A stretch of DNA of 64,000 bases. It comes from Lachnospiraceae bacterium UBA7050. GTDB taxonomy: Bacteria > Bacillota > Clostridia > Lachnospirales > Lachnospiraceae. The notes under the pieces are model-generated. The model had not been told where the DNA came from, searched no databases, and was given only the letters and a program-made list of their open reading frames with translations. Shown here one piece after another: positions 1-7,306 of this stretch; position 1 is the stretch's first letter, and every line of letters starts with the position of its first letter. The translations under genes and the position numbers were made by a program. Location of the stretch: contig DLAJ01000023.1 in the NCBI GenBank assembly GCA_002493905.1, positions 1 to 64,000 on the forward strand. The letters run 5' to 3'.

Positions 1-1
1 G

Positions 2-28
2 ATGCAGGACGGACGGATTGTATCTTGA
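2..28 (+). CDS. Possible 3' end of an upstream gene (partial)
   Basis: The frame from base 2 reads MQDGRIVS and stops at TGA (26-28). A tail of the form DGRIVS is common at the C-terminus of ABC-transporter ATPases, so this may be the end of such a gene lying before the window. Only nine codons are visible and another frame could be the true one. The upstream neighbour of ylxM is often ftsY, whose C-terminus looks different. Confidence 0.25.
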   Translation: MQDGRIVS

Positions 29-51
29 AGAAAAGGGGTGTGTTATTATCG

Positions 52-104
52 CTGTTATTGCTGTCAAAAAACTGTTATTGCTGTCAAGAAAAAATACTTG
101 ACAG
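52..104 (+). promoter_or_regulatory. Repeated CTGTCAA half-sites and palindrome over the ylxM-ffh -35 element
   Basis: A 16-bp sequence, CTGTTATTGCTGTCAA, occurs at 52-67 and again at 72-87, a 20-bp period. The second copy forms an 8-bp perfect inverted repeat, CTGTCAAG (81-88), eight bases, CTTGACAG (97-104), whose right arm contains the -35 box. The arrangement looks like an operator for a dimeric repressor with an extra half-site upstream. The binding protein is unknown. Confidence 0.5.
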
Positions 105-126
105 CTTCTTTTCTTTCCTGTATGAT
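98..126 (+). promoter_or_regulatory. Sigma-A type promoter for ylxM-ffh
   Basis: TTGACA (98-103), a 17-base spacer and TATGAT (121-126) fit a housekeeping promoter. Transcription would start near 133, about 28 bases before the ylxM start codon. The -35 lies inside the CTGTCAAG/CTTGACAG palindrome, so the promoter is probably regulated. Confidence 0.75.
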
Positions 127-160
127 AGCAAAGGTGTGATGACAGGAAGGGGCTGACCGT

Positions 161-559
161 ATGGAAAAAATCGTGGAGCACGGTTTGTTATATGATTTTT
201 ACGGTGAACTGCTGACTGCGCACCAGAGACAGATCTATGAGGATGCGGTCTATCAGGATATGTCCCTTGCAGAGATTGCGGACATTCATGGAATCAGCAG
301 ACAGGGCGTGCATGACCTGATCCGCCGTTGCGATAAGATACTCGCACAGTATGAGGAACGGCTCGGACTGGTGAAGAAATTCGGACTTATAAAAGAAAAG
401 GCGCAGCATATGGAAGCTTTGACCGGAGAACTGCTAAAGGAAGCGGACAAAGCGGACAGCGGGAAAGCTGCAAAGCAGGAAATAGCGCGGAGACAGGGCG
501 ATACGGAGAAGCTGCTGCAGATCCAAAAGCTTTCTAGTGAAATTTTAGACGTGCTGTAA
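161..559 (+). CDS. ylxM: YlxM family SRP-associated HTH protein
   Basis: Small helix-turn-helix protein of the YlxM/UPF0122 family (132 aa, somewhat longer than the usual 110 or so). The N-terminal half carries a sigma-70 region 4-like HTH: LTAHQRQIYEDAVYQD, then LAEIADIHGISRQGVHDLIRR, about residues 18-55. The C-terminal half is charged and probably helical. The gene sits directly before ffh, as is usual in Firmicutes, where YlxM is reported to bind SRP components or modulate SRP. AGGAAGGGG lies 12-20 bases before the ATG. A promoter with a palindromic operator precedes it. Family assignment is firm; the role in SRP is from the literature, not from this sequence. Confidence 0.9.
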   Translation: MEKIVEHGLLYDFYGELLTAHQRQIYEDAVYQDMSLAEIADIHGISRQGVHDLIRRCDKILAQYEERLGLVKKFGLIKEKAQHMEALTGELLKEADKADSGKAAKQEIARRQGDTEKLLQIQKLSSEILDVL

Positions 560-672
560 CGGCAAAGAGGCATAAGAAATCACTAAAGACAGTTCCACGC
601 AGAGCGGAATTGTTGCAAAGATCCGTCGCAGGACGGACAAAAAGAGCAGCAGGAATATCAGGGAGATATTAC

Positions 673-2034
673 ATGGCGTTTGAGAGCTTAACCGATAAAC
701 TGAGTAATATATTCAAAAATTTGCGAGGCAAGGGGCGTCTGAGCGAAGAAGATGTAAAGACGGCGCTCAAAGAAGTAAAGATGGCGCTGCTTGAGGCGGA
801 TGTCAACTTTAAGGTTGTTAAGCAGTTTGTGTCAACGGTGCAGGAACGTGCGGTCGGCAGCGATGTATTAAACGGCTTAAATCCCGGTCAGACTGTCATT
901 AAGATCGTGAATGAGGAAATGATCGCGCTGATGGGCTCCGAGACAACGGAGATTGCTTATCAGCCCGGAAAAGCAATTACCGTTATTATGATGAGCGGCT
1001 TACAGGGTGCCGGCAAGACGACGGCAACGGCAAAGCTTGCGGGTAAGATGAAGCTCAAAGGCAAAAAACCGCTGCTTGCTGCCTGCGACGTTTACCGGCC
1101 GGCGGCTATTAAGCAGCTGCAGGTCAACGGAGAAAAGGTGCAGGTAGATGTGTTCTCCATGGGAGAGAATCATTCTCCGGTCAATATTGCGAAAGCTGCG
1201 ATAGAGCATGCGCAAAAAAATGGGCATGATGTTGTGATCTTAGATACGGCCGGACGCCTTCACATTGATGAAGCGATGATGGAAGAATTGCAGGAAATCA
1301 AATCCAATGTGACGGTCCATCAGACGCTGCTTGTTGTGGATGCGATGACAGGACAGGATGCAGTCAATGTTGCAAAGGAGTTTGATGAAAAAGTCGGCGT
1401 TGACGGAATTATTTTGAGCAAGCTTGACGGCGATACGAGAGGCGGAGCGGCACTGTCCGTAAAGGCAGTGACCGGAAAGCCGATTCTGTATGTCGGAATG
1501 GGTGAAAAGCTGACGGACTTAGAGCAGTTTTACCCGGACCGCATGGCGAGCAGGATTCTCGGCATGGGCGATGTGCTTTCTCTGATCGAAAAAGCGCAGA
1601 GCGAAATTGTCATTGATGAAGATAAATCAAAGAAAATGGCTTCCAATATGAAAAAAGGGAAGTTCGACTTTGAAGATTATCTTGAGAGCATGAAGCAGAT
1701 GAAAAACATGGGCGGACTCTCCAGCATTCTTTCCATGCTTCCGGGAATGGGATCAAAGATGGGAGAGGTCAGTTCCATGATCGATGATAAACAGCTCGGT
1801 CAGTTTGAGGCGATTGTTCTTTCGATGACGCCGGAGGAGCGGCGCAGCCCCAAGCTGTTAAATCCGAGCAGAAAGCACAGGATTGCGCGAGGTGCGGGTG
1901 TGGACATTGCTGTTGTGAACCGTTTTATCAAACAGTTCGAACAGGGACAGAAAATGATGAAGCAGATGGGCGGCTTTTCCAAAAAGCGGCGCGGCGGCTT
2001 CGGAGGATTTGGCGGCATGAGATTTCCGTTTTGA
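673..2034 (+). CDS. ffh: Signal recognition particle protein Ffh (SRP54)
   Basis: GTPase of the signal recognition particle; binds signal sequences of nascent membrane proteins and 4.5S/scRNA and docks on FtsY. Length 453 aa, as expected. An N-terminal four-helix bundle (about 1-90) precedes the G domain with P-loop GLQGAGKTTATAKLA, DTAGRLHID and SKLDGDTRGG. The methionine-rich M domain follows and ends in a basic Gly/Phe-rich tail (KKRRGGFGGFGG). The start MAFESLTDKL at 673 was chosen over an in-frame TTG at 610 because it matches the family N-terminus. It follows ylxM with a 113-base gap and probably shares its transcript. Confidence 0.97.
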   Translation: MAFESLTDKLSNIFKNLRGKGRLSEEDVKTALKEVKMALLEADVNFKVVKQFVSTVQERAVGSDVLNGLNPGQTVIKIVNEEMIALMGSETTEIAYQPGKAITVIMMSGLQGAGKTTATAKLAGKMKLKGKKPLLAACDVYRPAAIKQLQVNGEKVQVDVFSMGENHSPVNIAKAAIEHAQKNGHDVVILDTAGRLHIDEAMMEELQEIKSNVTVHQTLLVVDAMTGQDAVNVAKEFDEKVGVDGIILSKLDGDTRGGAALSVKAVTGKPILYVGMGEKLTDLEQFYPDRMASRILGMGDVLSLIEKAQSEIVIDEDKSKKMASNMKKGKFDFEDYLESMKQMKNMGGLSSILSMLPGMGSKMGEVSSMIDDKQLGQFEAIVLSMTPEERRSPKLLNPSRKHRIARGAGVDIAVVNRFIKQFEQGQKMMKQMGGFSKKRRGGFGGFGGMRFPF

Positions 2035-2135
2035 GATGTTATGAGTAAGACGGAGTCCATCCTATAAATTGTGGCTGCAGATGATGCAGTCACGGAAACA
2101 AACAACAAATAAATGATACTTTGGAGGAAAAGAAC

Positions 2136-2381
2136 ATGGCAGTTAAAATCAGATTAAGAAGAATCGGACAGAAGAAGAGACCGCTTTACAGAATCGTGGT
2201 AGCTGATTCGAGAGTGTCAAGAAACGGAAAGTGTATTGAAGAAATCGGTACGTATGATCCGAATACGGAGACTGCAACCGTAAAAGTCAACGAGGAGCTT
2301 GCAAAGAAATGGCTTGCAAACGGCGCGCAGCCGACTGAGACCGTTGCCAGACTGTTAAAGAAAGCAGGGATTGAGAAATAA
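2136..2381 (+). CDS. rpsP: 30S ribosomal protein S16
   Basis: 81-aa S16, a structural protein of the small ribosomal subunit. The N-terminus MAVKIRLRRIGQKKRPLYRI and the IEEIGTYDPNTE stretch are family hallmarks. GGAGG (2123-2127) lies eight bases before the ATG, deciding against the in-frame TTG at 2121. It opens the usual rpsP-khpA-rimM-trmD cluster. Confidence 0.97.
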   Translation: MAVKIRLRRIGQKKRPLYRIVVADSRVSRNGKCIEEIGTYDPNTETATVKVNEELAKKWLANGAQPTETVARLLKKAGIEK

Positions 2382-2434
2382 GACTGCTTCAGGATAACCG
2401 GTGCTAACGGCATGTCTCGTCTCGGAGGTGGATT

Positions 2435-2662
2435 ATGAAAGAATTGGTTGAAGTAATTGCAAAGGCACTTGTTGATCATCCCGATGAGGTTGTTGTTACA
2501 GAAAAAGAGAACGGCAGAAATGTGACCGTTGAGCTTCATGTTGCACCTGCTGATATGGGTAAGGTGATCGGGAAGCAGGGAAGGATTGCAAAGGCAATCC
2601 GTTCGGTCGTAAAGGCGGCATCTTCAAAGGATAATAAGCATGTGGATGTAGAAATTGTATAA
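2435..2662 (+). CDS. khpA: KH-domain RNA-binding protein KhpA
   Basis: 75-aa single KH-domain protein (YlqC/KhpA family). The VIGKQGRIAKAIRSVVKAA segment holds the GxxG-type KH loop (GKQG). In Gram-positive bacteria KhpA pairs with KhpB/Jag and binds RNA, affecting cell elongation and division. CGGAGGTGG lies just before the ATG. It is placed between rpsP and rimM as in most Clostridia. Confidence 0.93.
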   Translation: MKELVEVIAKALVDHPDEVVVTEKENGRNVTVELHVAPADMGKVIGKQGRIAKAIRSVVKAASSKDNKHVDVEIV

Positions 2663-2691
2663 AAAAGACTTCCGCTGACGCGTAAGTCTTT
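2661..2691 (+). terminator. Hairpin immediately after khpA sharing a motif with the one after nrdG
   Basis: The stem AAAGACTT (2664-2671) pairs with AAGTCTTT (2684-2691) around a 12-base loop. The loop region includes GACTTCCGCTGACGC, found also directly after the nrdG stop (59682-59696). No long T run follows, so it may be an attenuator or RNA 3' end rather than a strong terminator. Confidence 0.45.
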
Positions 2692-2710
2692 CAGCAGCGG
2701 TCTTACTTAT

Positions 2711-2748
2711 TACGATAAGCCGGCTCACAAAGCGTGGCGGCGTTCGTT
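2711..2748 (+). repeat. Dispersed 38-bp palindromic element, copy 1
   Basis: Begins TACGATAAGCCGG and ends GGCGGCGTTCGTT. It can fold with GCCG/CGGC and a central stem around an AAA loop. Close copies lie at 14507-14544, 16824-16859 and, inverted, at 23264-23301. It lies in the khpA-rimM gap. Confidence 0.8.
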
Positions 2749-2881
2749 TCAGCTAAGGCCGCTGTTTTTGAAATAGATGCCGTTATTTGTGAGGGACATA
2801 CACGCCTGAATCCCGGCTGGATATGTCCTGATCGAGAAGGTAAAAAAGAGCAGTATGAAACGCGGCGGGAAGGAGCAGCGG

Positions 2882-3457
2882 GTGGAAGAAAAAGAGGAGG
2901 ATTTATTCAGAGTCGGATGCGTTGCGACAACGCATGGCGTACGCGGGGAAGTGAAGGTGTATCCGACGACAGAAGATCCGCAGCGGTTTAAGAAGTATAA
3001 GGAAGTTCTGCTTGTTGACCCGGTGGGTCATCGAAAGCAGGACAGTATGCAGCCGGGAGGCATGCCTCTGCGATGCATGCCTCTGCGATGCATGCATATT
3101 GAGAGCGTTAAGTTTTTTAAGCAGATGGTGATCATTAAATTCAGGGAATGTGGGTCAATGGAGGAGGCGGAACGCCTGCGCGGTGCGGAACTGTATGTGC
3201 CGCGGGAAAAAGCAGTTCCGCTTCAGAAGAATGAGTATTATATTTCCGATCTGATCGGTATGCAGGTGGAGAGTGAAGAAGGTGTTCAGATCGGTGTGCT
3301 GGATGATGTGCTGCAGACCGGTGCGAACGATGTCTATGTCGTGAAGCAGGCGGATGGTAAGGAAATCCTTCTTCCGGCGATCAAAGAATGTATTAAATTT
3401 GTGGATGTAGAGGCGCGGCATATGACCGTGTATCTGATGCCCGGACTTGCGGAATAA
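2882..3457 (+). CDS. rimM: Ribosome maturation factor RimM
   Basis: 16S rRNA processing protein that binds S19 and helps mature the 30S head. The N-terminal RimM barrel (FRVGCVATTHGVRGEVKVYP) and the C-terminal PRC-barrel (YYISDLIGMQVES to LLPAIKECIKFVD) are both present; about 191 aa. A GTG start at 2882 is preferred: AAGGAG (2870-2875) sits six bases before it, while the in-frame ATG at 2855 has no good ribosome site and adds nine residues. Odd: a tandem MPLRC-MPLRC insertion after the first barrel strands, coded by a perfect 15-bp duplication at 3061-3090. trmD follows after 15 bases. Confidence 0.93.
   Translation: MEEKEEDLFRVGCVATTHGVRGEVKVYPTTEDPQRFKKYKEVLLVDPVGHRKQDSMQPGGMPLRCMPLRCMHIESVKFFKQMVIIKFRECGSMEEAERLRGAELYVPREKAVPLQKNEYYISDLIGMQVESEEGVQIGVLDDVLQTGANDVYVVKQADGKEILLPAIKECIKFVDVEARHMTVYLMPGLAE
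3061..3096 (+). repeat. 15-bp tandem duplication inside rimM
   Basis: The unit CATGCCTCTGCGATG is repeated exactly at 3061-3075 and 3076-3090, followed by a third start, CATGCA. It encodes MPLRC twice and keeps the frame, so slippage would add or remove five residues without breaking the gene. Confidence 0.9.
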
Positions 3458-3472
3458 AAAAGGAACAGGCAA

Positions 3473-4174
3473 ATGGATTTTCATATTATGACATTATTTC
3501 CCGATATGGTGCGCGACGGCCTGAATACAAGTATTCTGGCGCGTGCTGTGCAGAGGGAACTCATATCAATTACGACCTATAATATCCGTGATTATACGTC
3601 GGATAAGCATAAAAAAGTGGATGATTACACTTATGGGGGCGGTGCAGGCATGCTCATGCAGGCGCAGCCGGTTTACGACTGCTATGCCGCGGTCACGGCG
3701 GCGCAGCGGACCAGACAGCGCATCCGTACGATTTATGTGACACCGCAGGGAAAAACGTTTGATCAGAAGATGGCGGGAGAACTTGCAAGCGAGGAGCAGC
3801 TTATTTTTTTATGCGGACATTATGAGGGCGTGGATGAGCGCGTGCTTGAAGAGATCGTGACGGACTATATTTCGATCGGCGATTATGTTTTAACGGGTGG
3901 TGAGCTTGCGGCGATGGTGATGGTGGATGCAATCGCGCGGCTTGTACCGGGGGTATTAAATAATCATGATTCGGCGCAGACAGAATCGTTCACCGATTAT
4001 CTTCTGGAATATCCGCAGTATTCGAGACCGGAAGTCTGGCATGACAAGCGTGTGCCGGATGTCCTTTTAAGCGGCGATCATGCGAAGGTGGATGCATGGC
4101 GCTTAGAACAGTCGATTGCCCGGACAAAGGAGCGCAGGCCTGATTTATATGAGCGCTATATGTCGGAGCGGTAA
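3473..4174 (+). CDS. trmD: tRNA (guanine-N1)-methyltransferase TrmD
   Basis: SPOUT-class enzyme that methylates G37 of tRNAs with S-adenosylmethionine and so guards the reading frame. 233 aa. MDFHIMTLFPDMVRDGLNTSI is the standard N-terminus; the trefoil-knot SAM motifs FLCGHYEGVDERV and SIGDYVLTGGELA are intact, as is GVLNN with the following S-x-x-E-S-F linker. It closes the rpsP-khpA-rimM-trmD run. The usual next gene, rplS (L19), is absent here. Confidence 0.97.
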   Translation: MDFHIMTLFPDMVRDGLNTSILARAVQRELISITTYNIRDYTSDKHKKVDDYTYGGGAGMLMQAQPVYDCYAAVTAAQRTRQRIRTIYVTPQGKTFDQKMAGELASEEQLIFLCGHYEGVDERVLEEIVTDYISIGDYVLTGGELAAMVMVDAIARLVPGVLNNHDSAQTESFTDYLLEYPQYSRPEVWHDKRVPDVLLSGDHAKVDAWRLEQSIARTKERRPDLYERYMSER

Positions 4175-4210
4175 AAGAACGCTTTTGTATAAAAAGCAGG
4201 GACAACAGGA

Positions 4211-4240
4211 TTGTTTTTTTCTGGGAGTGTGTGCTATACT
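4211..4240 (+). promoter_or_regulatory. Probable promoter of the PocR/MCP-type gene
   Basis: TTGTTT (4211-4216), an 18-base spacer and TATACT (4235-4240) lie about 75 bases before the start codon at 4314. The -10 is good and the -35 weak. Its presence separates this gene from the trmD operon. Confidence 0.5.
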
Positions 4241-4313
4241 GATAAAAGAGTAATATAGAGAAGGGTATAGACGGCGGACAGCAGAAGGATTCTATGAGCG
4301 GGAGGGAACGGTA

Positions 4314-5111
4314 ATGTTGAGAATTCAGGATTTTTGTGATATGAAACGTTTTGAAGAGATTATGGATAATTGGGCGAAGAGTACAGGACTTGCGACAGTC
4401 GCTGTGGGAACAGACGGGAAGTATATCAGCGAGTGCTATAATTTCACCGATTTTTGCATTAAGCTCACAAGGGGAAGCGCGGAGGGATGCCGCAGATGCG
4501 AGAAATGCGACAGGGAAGGGAAAGGTGTTTATTCCTGTCATGCAGGACTGGTTGACTTTGGAATCCCGATTACATTAGAGGACGGTACGGTTTTAGGAAG
4601 TGTGATTGGCGGGCAGGTTCTTCCTGAAAATCCTGATGAAGAAAAATTTCGGGAGACAGCAAGGGAACTTGGCATTGACGAAGATACTTATATCGAGGCG
4701 CTGCGCAAAGTGAATGTACGTTCCAGACAGCAGATAGAGGCTGCTGCGAACCTTTTGGGGGATGTGATCAATATGTTTGTGCGCACCAGCTATGTGACAA
4801 AGACGAACTCGCAGATTTTGGATGAGCTTAAAAACGGGATCAATTCTGCTGTGAGTGAGATTGATCTTGCAAATGAAAGTACAAAAAAGATTGTCGGATT
4901 CAGCAGCAGACAAAGGATTCTTGCTCTGAATGCATCGATTGAGGCGGCAAGGGCAGGCGATGCAGGCAAGGGATTTGCAGTTGTTGCAAATGAGGTGCAG
5001 AAGCTTGCGCAGGGAATGTCTGAGGCGAGTGTGGAGATCACATCTTCCTTAAACAAGGTGACGGAAACAATTTATAGTCTGAATAAAGAAAGAGTATTAG
5101 AAAAATCATAA
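4314..5111 (+). CDS. Soluble sensor with PocR domain and short MCP signalling tip
   Basis: 265-aa protein without membrane segments. Residues about 6-155 form a PocR-type ligand domain, with Cys59, Cys62, Cys65 and Cys75 in the pattern GCRRCEKC...SCHAGL and the typical DFGIPI and GSVIGGQ stretches. Residues about 165-250 match the conserved hairpin tip of methyl-accepting chemotaxis proteins (RILALNASIEAARAGDAGKG, FAVVANEVQKLA). PocR domains are thought to sense small organic ligands such as 1,2-propanediol. The protein lacks most of the MCP coiled coil and stops soon after the tip. Partner and output are unknown; no che gene is nearby. GGGAGGG precedes the ATG. Confidence 0.85.
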   Translation: MLRIQDFCDMKRFEEIMDNWAKSTGLATVAVGTDGKYISECYNFTDFCIKLTRGSAEGCRRCEKCDREGKGVYSCHAGLVDFGIPITLEDGTVLGSVIGGQVLPENPDEEKFRETARELGIDEDTYIEALRKVNVRSRQQIEAAANLLGDVINMFVRTSYVTKTNSQILDELKNGINSAVSEIDLANESTKKIVGFSSRQRILALNASIEAARAGDAGKGFAVVANEVQKLAQGMSEASVEITSSLNKVTETIYSLNKERVLEKS

Positions 5112-5149
5112 AAAATACATAAATTGTAATATAATTTTGCAATTTCCAG

Positions 5150-5178
5150 TTGATTTGACACGCAATTTTGCGTATAAT
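5150..5178 (+). promoter_or_regulatory. Promoter of the 6S RNA
   Basis: TTGATT (5150-5155), a 17-base spacer and TATAAT (5173-5178). The predicted start near 5185-5187 coincides with the 5' arm of the 6S closing stem. Confidence 0.7.
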
Positions 5179-5185
5179 AAGAATA

Positions 5186-5370
5186 ACCTGAAATGCTCGA
5201 TCATTCCTATTATTTTGAACCTACAGTTACTTGAAAAGGGATTCCTATATTGTCTGATGGATGTCAGGCCTCCGGATGAAAATCTATGCAGGGGAAGGCA
5301 GAAGTTATGATTGCGGTTACCCACCTGGCGTTTGCTAGGAGTCAAAAGATAGGAACCGGCATTTCGGCAA
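5186..5370 (+). ncRNA. ssrS: 6S RNA
   Basis: About 185 nt with the 6S architecture. The 5' arm CCTGAAATGC (5187-5196) pairs with GCATTTCGG (5359-5367) with one bulge. TTCCTAT (5204-5210) pairs with ATAGGAA (5349-5355). Between them is a long, largely unpaired region (TTTTGAACCTACAG on one side, CTAGGAGTCAAAAG on the other), the central bubble that mimics an open promoter. 6S RNA binds sigma-A RNA polymerase. A sigma-A promoter lies directly before it and a hairpin and terminator after it; no open frame explains the region. The call is from structure and remembered sequence, not a covariance model. Confidence 0.75.
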
Positions 5371-5372
5371 AC

Positions 5373-5453
5373 AATAGAAATTCCATAAAGGAAATTTTCT
5401 ATTGTCATGAACACAAAAGAAAAAGCAGCCAACAAATGGCTGCTTTTTCTTTT
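5373..5453 (+). terminator. Hairpin and terminator after the 6S RNA
   Basis: A first hairpin pairs AATAGAAATTCC with GGAAATTTTCTATT (about 5373-5403). A strong terminator follows: AAAAAGCAGCCA (5420-5431), loop ACAAA, TGGCTGCTTTTT (5437-5448), then a T-rich run. Confidence 0.85.
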
Positions 5454-5496
5454 GCTGTTTTTCCTAAGGCAGGGTCGGCAACAGAGGAGAGGGTAA

Positions 5497-5558
5497 AGTT
5501 TGAAAGGAACTTTCAAACTACTTATTAGTGCAATATCGCAGGCAAATGCCTGCGATAT
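5497..5558 (+). promoter_or_regulatory. Two perfect inverted repeats in the spoIID leader
   Basis: AGTTTGAAAG (5497-5506) pairs with CTTTCAAACT (5510-5519) over a three-base loop. ATATCGCAGGCA (5533-5544) pairs with TGCCTGCGATAT (5547-5558) over two bases. The second ends just before the spoIID ribosome site. They could be operators or RNA hairpins; no T run follows either. Confidence 0.55.
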
Positions 5559-5572
5559 GCGGGGGTATAGAT

Positions 5573-7204
5573 ATGGAAAATCGTAGCGATGCAGACAGGA
5601 GAGAAGCATTAAGCCGGGAACTGCGCCAGACAGGACGGTATGGAAAGAGGCAGAAAAGCACCCGTACAGGAAGAAAAGATGCATTGTTCTTCGGTGTACT
5701 TCTGGTTCTGCTGTTATGCGGGGTGGCAGCTTTATGGCGCTATGCCGGTCATAAAAACCCTTTTTACATATTGGTCACAGATCAGTCAGCAAAAAATCAG
5801 AATGAAGAGGGACAGGGAGAAACTTCATCCGGAGAATTGCAGAACAAGTTAAATGGAACGCTGCAGCAGAGGGAAGAGGAACAAGCGTCCTATGAAGTGC
5901 CGGAGACGGTTCGTGTTTTACTTTTGAACAGCAGTTATTCTTCCATCTATCATGATGAGCTGGTATTAAAAGGAAATACCGGCAGTGTCACGGTTACGGC
6001 GGCAGAGCTGCCCGATCAGTTTGACGAGATAAAAGAAAAGCTTATAAGTGAAGGCATTCTGCTGGAAAGCAGCAAGGAAGGCTATGTGCTTATACCGCAG
6101 GGGGCAGATCAAAGATTATGTGTTCTTTCCATTACCCGTGCATGCGGAGCCCCGTCTTATCGGGGGTGTTTATACATTTATACACGGAATGAACAGTTTG
6201 TGCTGATTAACGAGCTTTCTTTGGAGGAATATCTATACGGCGTTCTTCCGAGTGAAATGCCGGCATCTTATCATGAAGAGGCGCTGAAAGCACAGGCAGT
6301 CTGTGCAAGGACTTATGCGTGTGCCGTGATAGAGAATCCGCGCTATCCGGAATTTGATGCGCAGCTGGATGACAGCACTTCCTGTCAGGTGTACGGGAAC
6401 CTGGAGGAACATGAGAATACGACGAGGGCAGTGGAGGAGACAAAGGGGGAAATTCTGATGTTTGAGGGGAGACCGGTCAGTACCTACTATTTTTCAACTT
6501 CAGCAGGATTGGGAAGTGATATTGGCGTGTGGCAGGGATTTCAGGTCGAGGATTATCCGTACCTATCCAACCGGAGCCAGAATGCTGCGCATGAAATGCT
6601 TGAACTAACAGCGGATACGGAATTTGCTGCTTATCTTGCGGGGGAGCACGGCGATATAGAAAGCGGGTACCCATGGTATCGATGGAACTGTCAGGTATCG
6701 GATATCAATGCTGATGCCATTTATGAGAAACTCAAAGAGCGTTATGCCGTAAAGCAGGAGAGTGTGGAACTGGTAGGAGCAGAATCAGACGAGAATGATG
6801 GAATTTTGCCTGATATGCTTCCGCATCCCGGAAAAATCCGCATGCTGTCAATTGAAAAAAGAAATCCATCCGGTTGTGCCGTGTGTCTGTTAGTGGAGGG
6901 AGAGAACTGCAGTTATCGTGTCCATGGGGAATACAATGTCCGCTATTTGTTATGTGATGGAAACACGACCGTGACGAGGCAGGATGGAAGCACGGCTGTA
7001 ATGAATACGATTCTGCCAAGTGCATATCTGATTTTAACGCCGATACTGGACAAAGAGGAATTATTAGGGTATTCTATTATAGGCGGCGGCTACGGACATG
7101 GTGTCGGTATGTCGCAGAACGGAGCAGATGCACTCGCGGCATCTGGAACCGGTTATCAGGATATTCTGGCATATTATTACATAGGAACTGAGTTAAAGAA
7201 ATAG
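5573..7204 (+). CDS. spoIID: SpoIID/LytB-domain protein (stage II sporulation protein D)
   Basis: 543-aa membrane-anchored protein. A basic N-terminus is followed by one membrane segment (about residues 38-57, LFFGVLLVLLLCGVAALW) and an extracytoplasmic part. The SpoIID signature is clear: LEEYLYGVLPSEMPASYHEE, LKAQAVCARTYA and, at the C-terminus, GGGYGHGVGMSQNGADALA. SpoIID is a lytic transglycosylase that cuts peptidoglycan glycan strands during forespore engulfment with SpoIIM and SpoIIP, neither of which is visible here. It is longer than B. subtilis SpoIID (about 340 aa), with an extra low-complexity linker and an insertion near 380-450. The start at 5573 follows GGGGG; an in-frame GTG at 5528 lies inside a hairpin. 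Confidence 0.88.
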   Translation: MENRSDADRREALSRELRQTGRYGKRQKSTRTGRKDALFFGVLLVLLLCGVAALWRYAGHKNPFYILVTDQSAKNQNEEGQGETSSGELQNKLNGTLQQREEEQASYEVPETVRVLLLNSSYSSIYHDELVLKGNTGSVTVTAAELPDQFDEIKEKLISEGILLESSKEGYVLIPQGADQRLCVLSITRACGAPSYRGCLYIYTRNEQFVLINELSLEEYLYGVLPSEMPASYHEEALKAQAVCARTYACAVIENPRYPEFDAQLDDSTSCQVYGNLEEHENTTRAVEETKGEILMFEGRPVSTYYFSTSAGLGSDIGVWQGFQVEDYPYLSNRSQNAAHEMLELTADTEFAAYLAGEHGDIESGYPWYRWNCQVSDINADAIYEKLKERYAVKQESVELVGAESDENDGILPDMLPHPGKIRMLSIEKRNPSGCAVCLLVEGENCSYRVHGEYNVRYLLCDGNTTVTRQDGSTAVMNTILPSAYLILTPILDKEELLGYSIIGGGYGHGVGMSQNGADALAASGTGYQDILAYYYIGTELKK

Positions 7205-7306
7205 AAATACAGCTGCACGGCGTGATGATAACGCGGGAATAGACGTCTGAAAAGAAACTGCCTGATCGCATGGAAAAGATTGATGACTGAATGCGCGGAG
7301 AGAAAA

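Noticed and set aside
610..672. TTG start of ffh adding 21 residues
   Set aside because: The extension is basic, lacks a ribosome site and is absent from the family; ATG 673 fits the Ffh N-terminus.
2734..2991. 85-aa frame overlapping the rimM start
   Set aside because: It crosses the dispersed palindrome and the 5' part of rimM in another frame, with low-complexity basic sequence.
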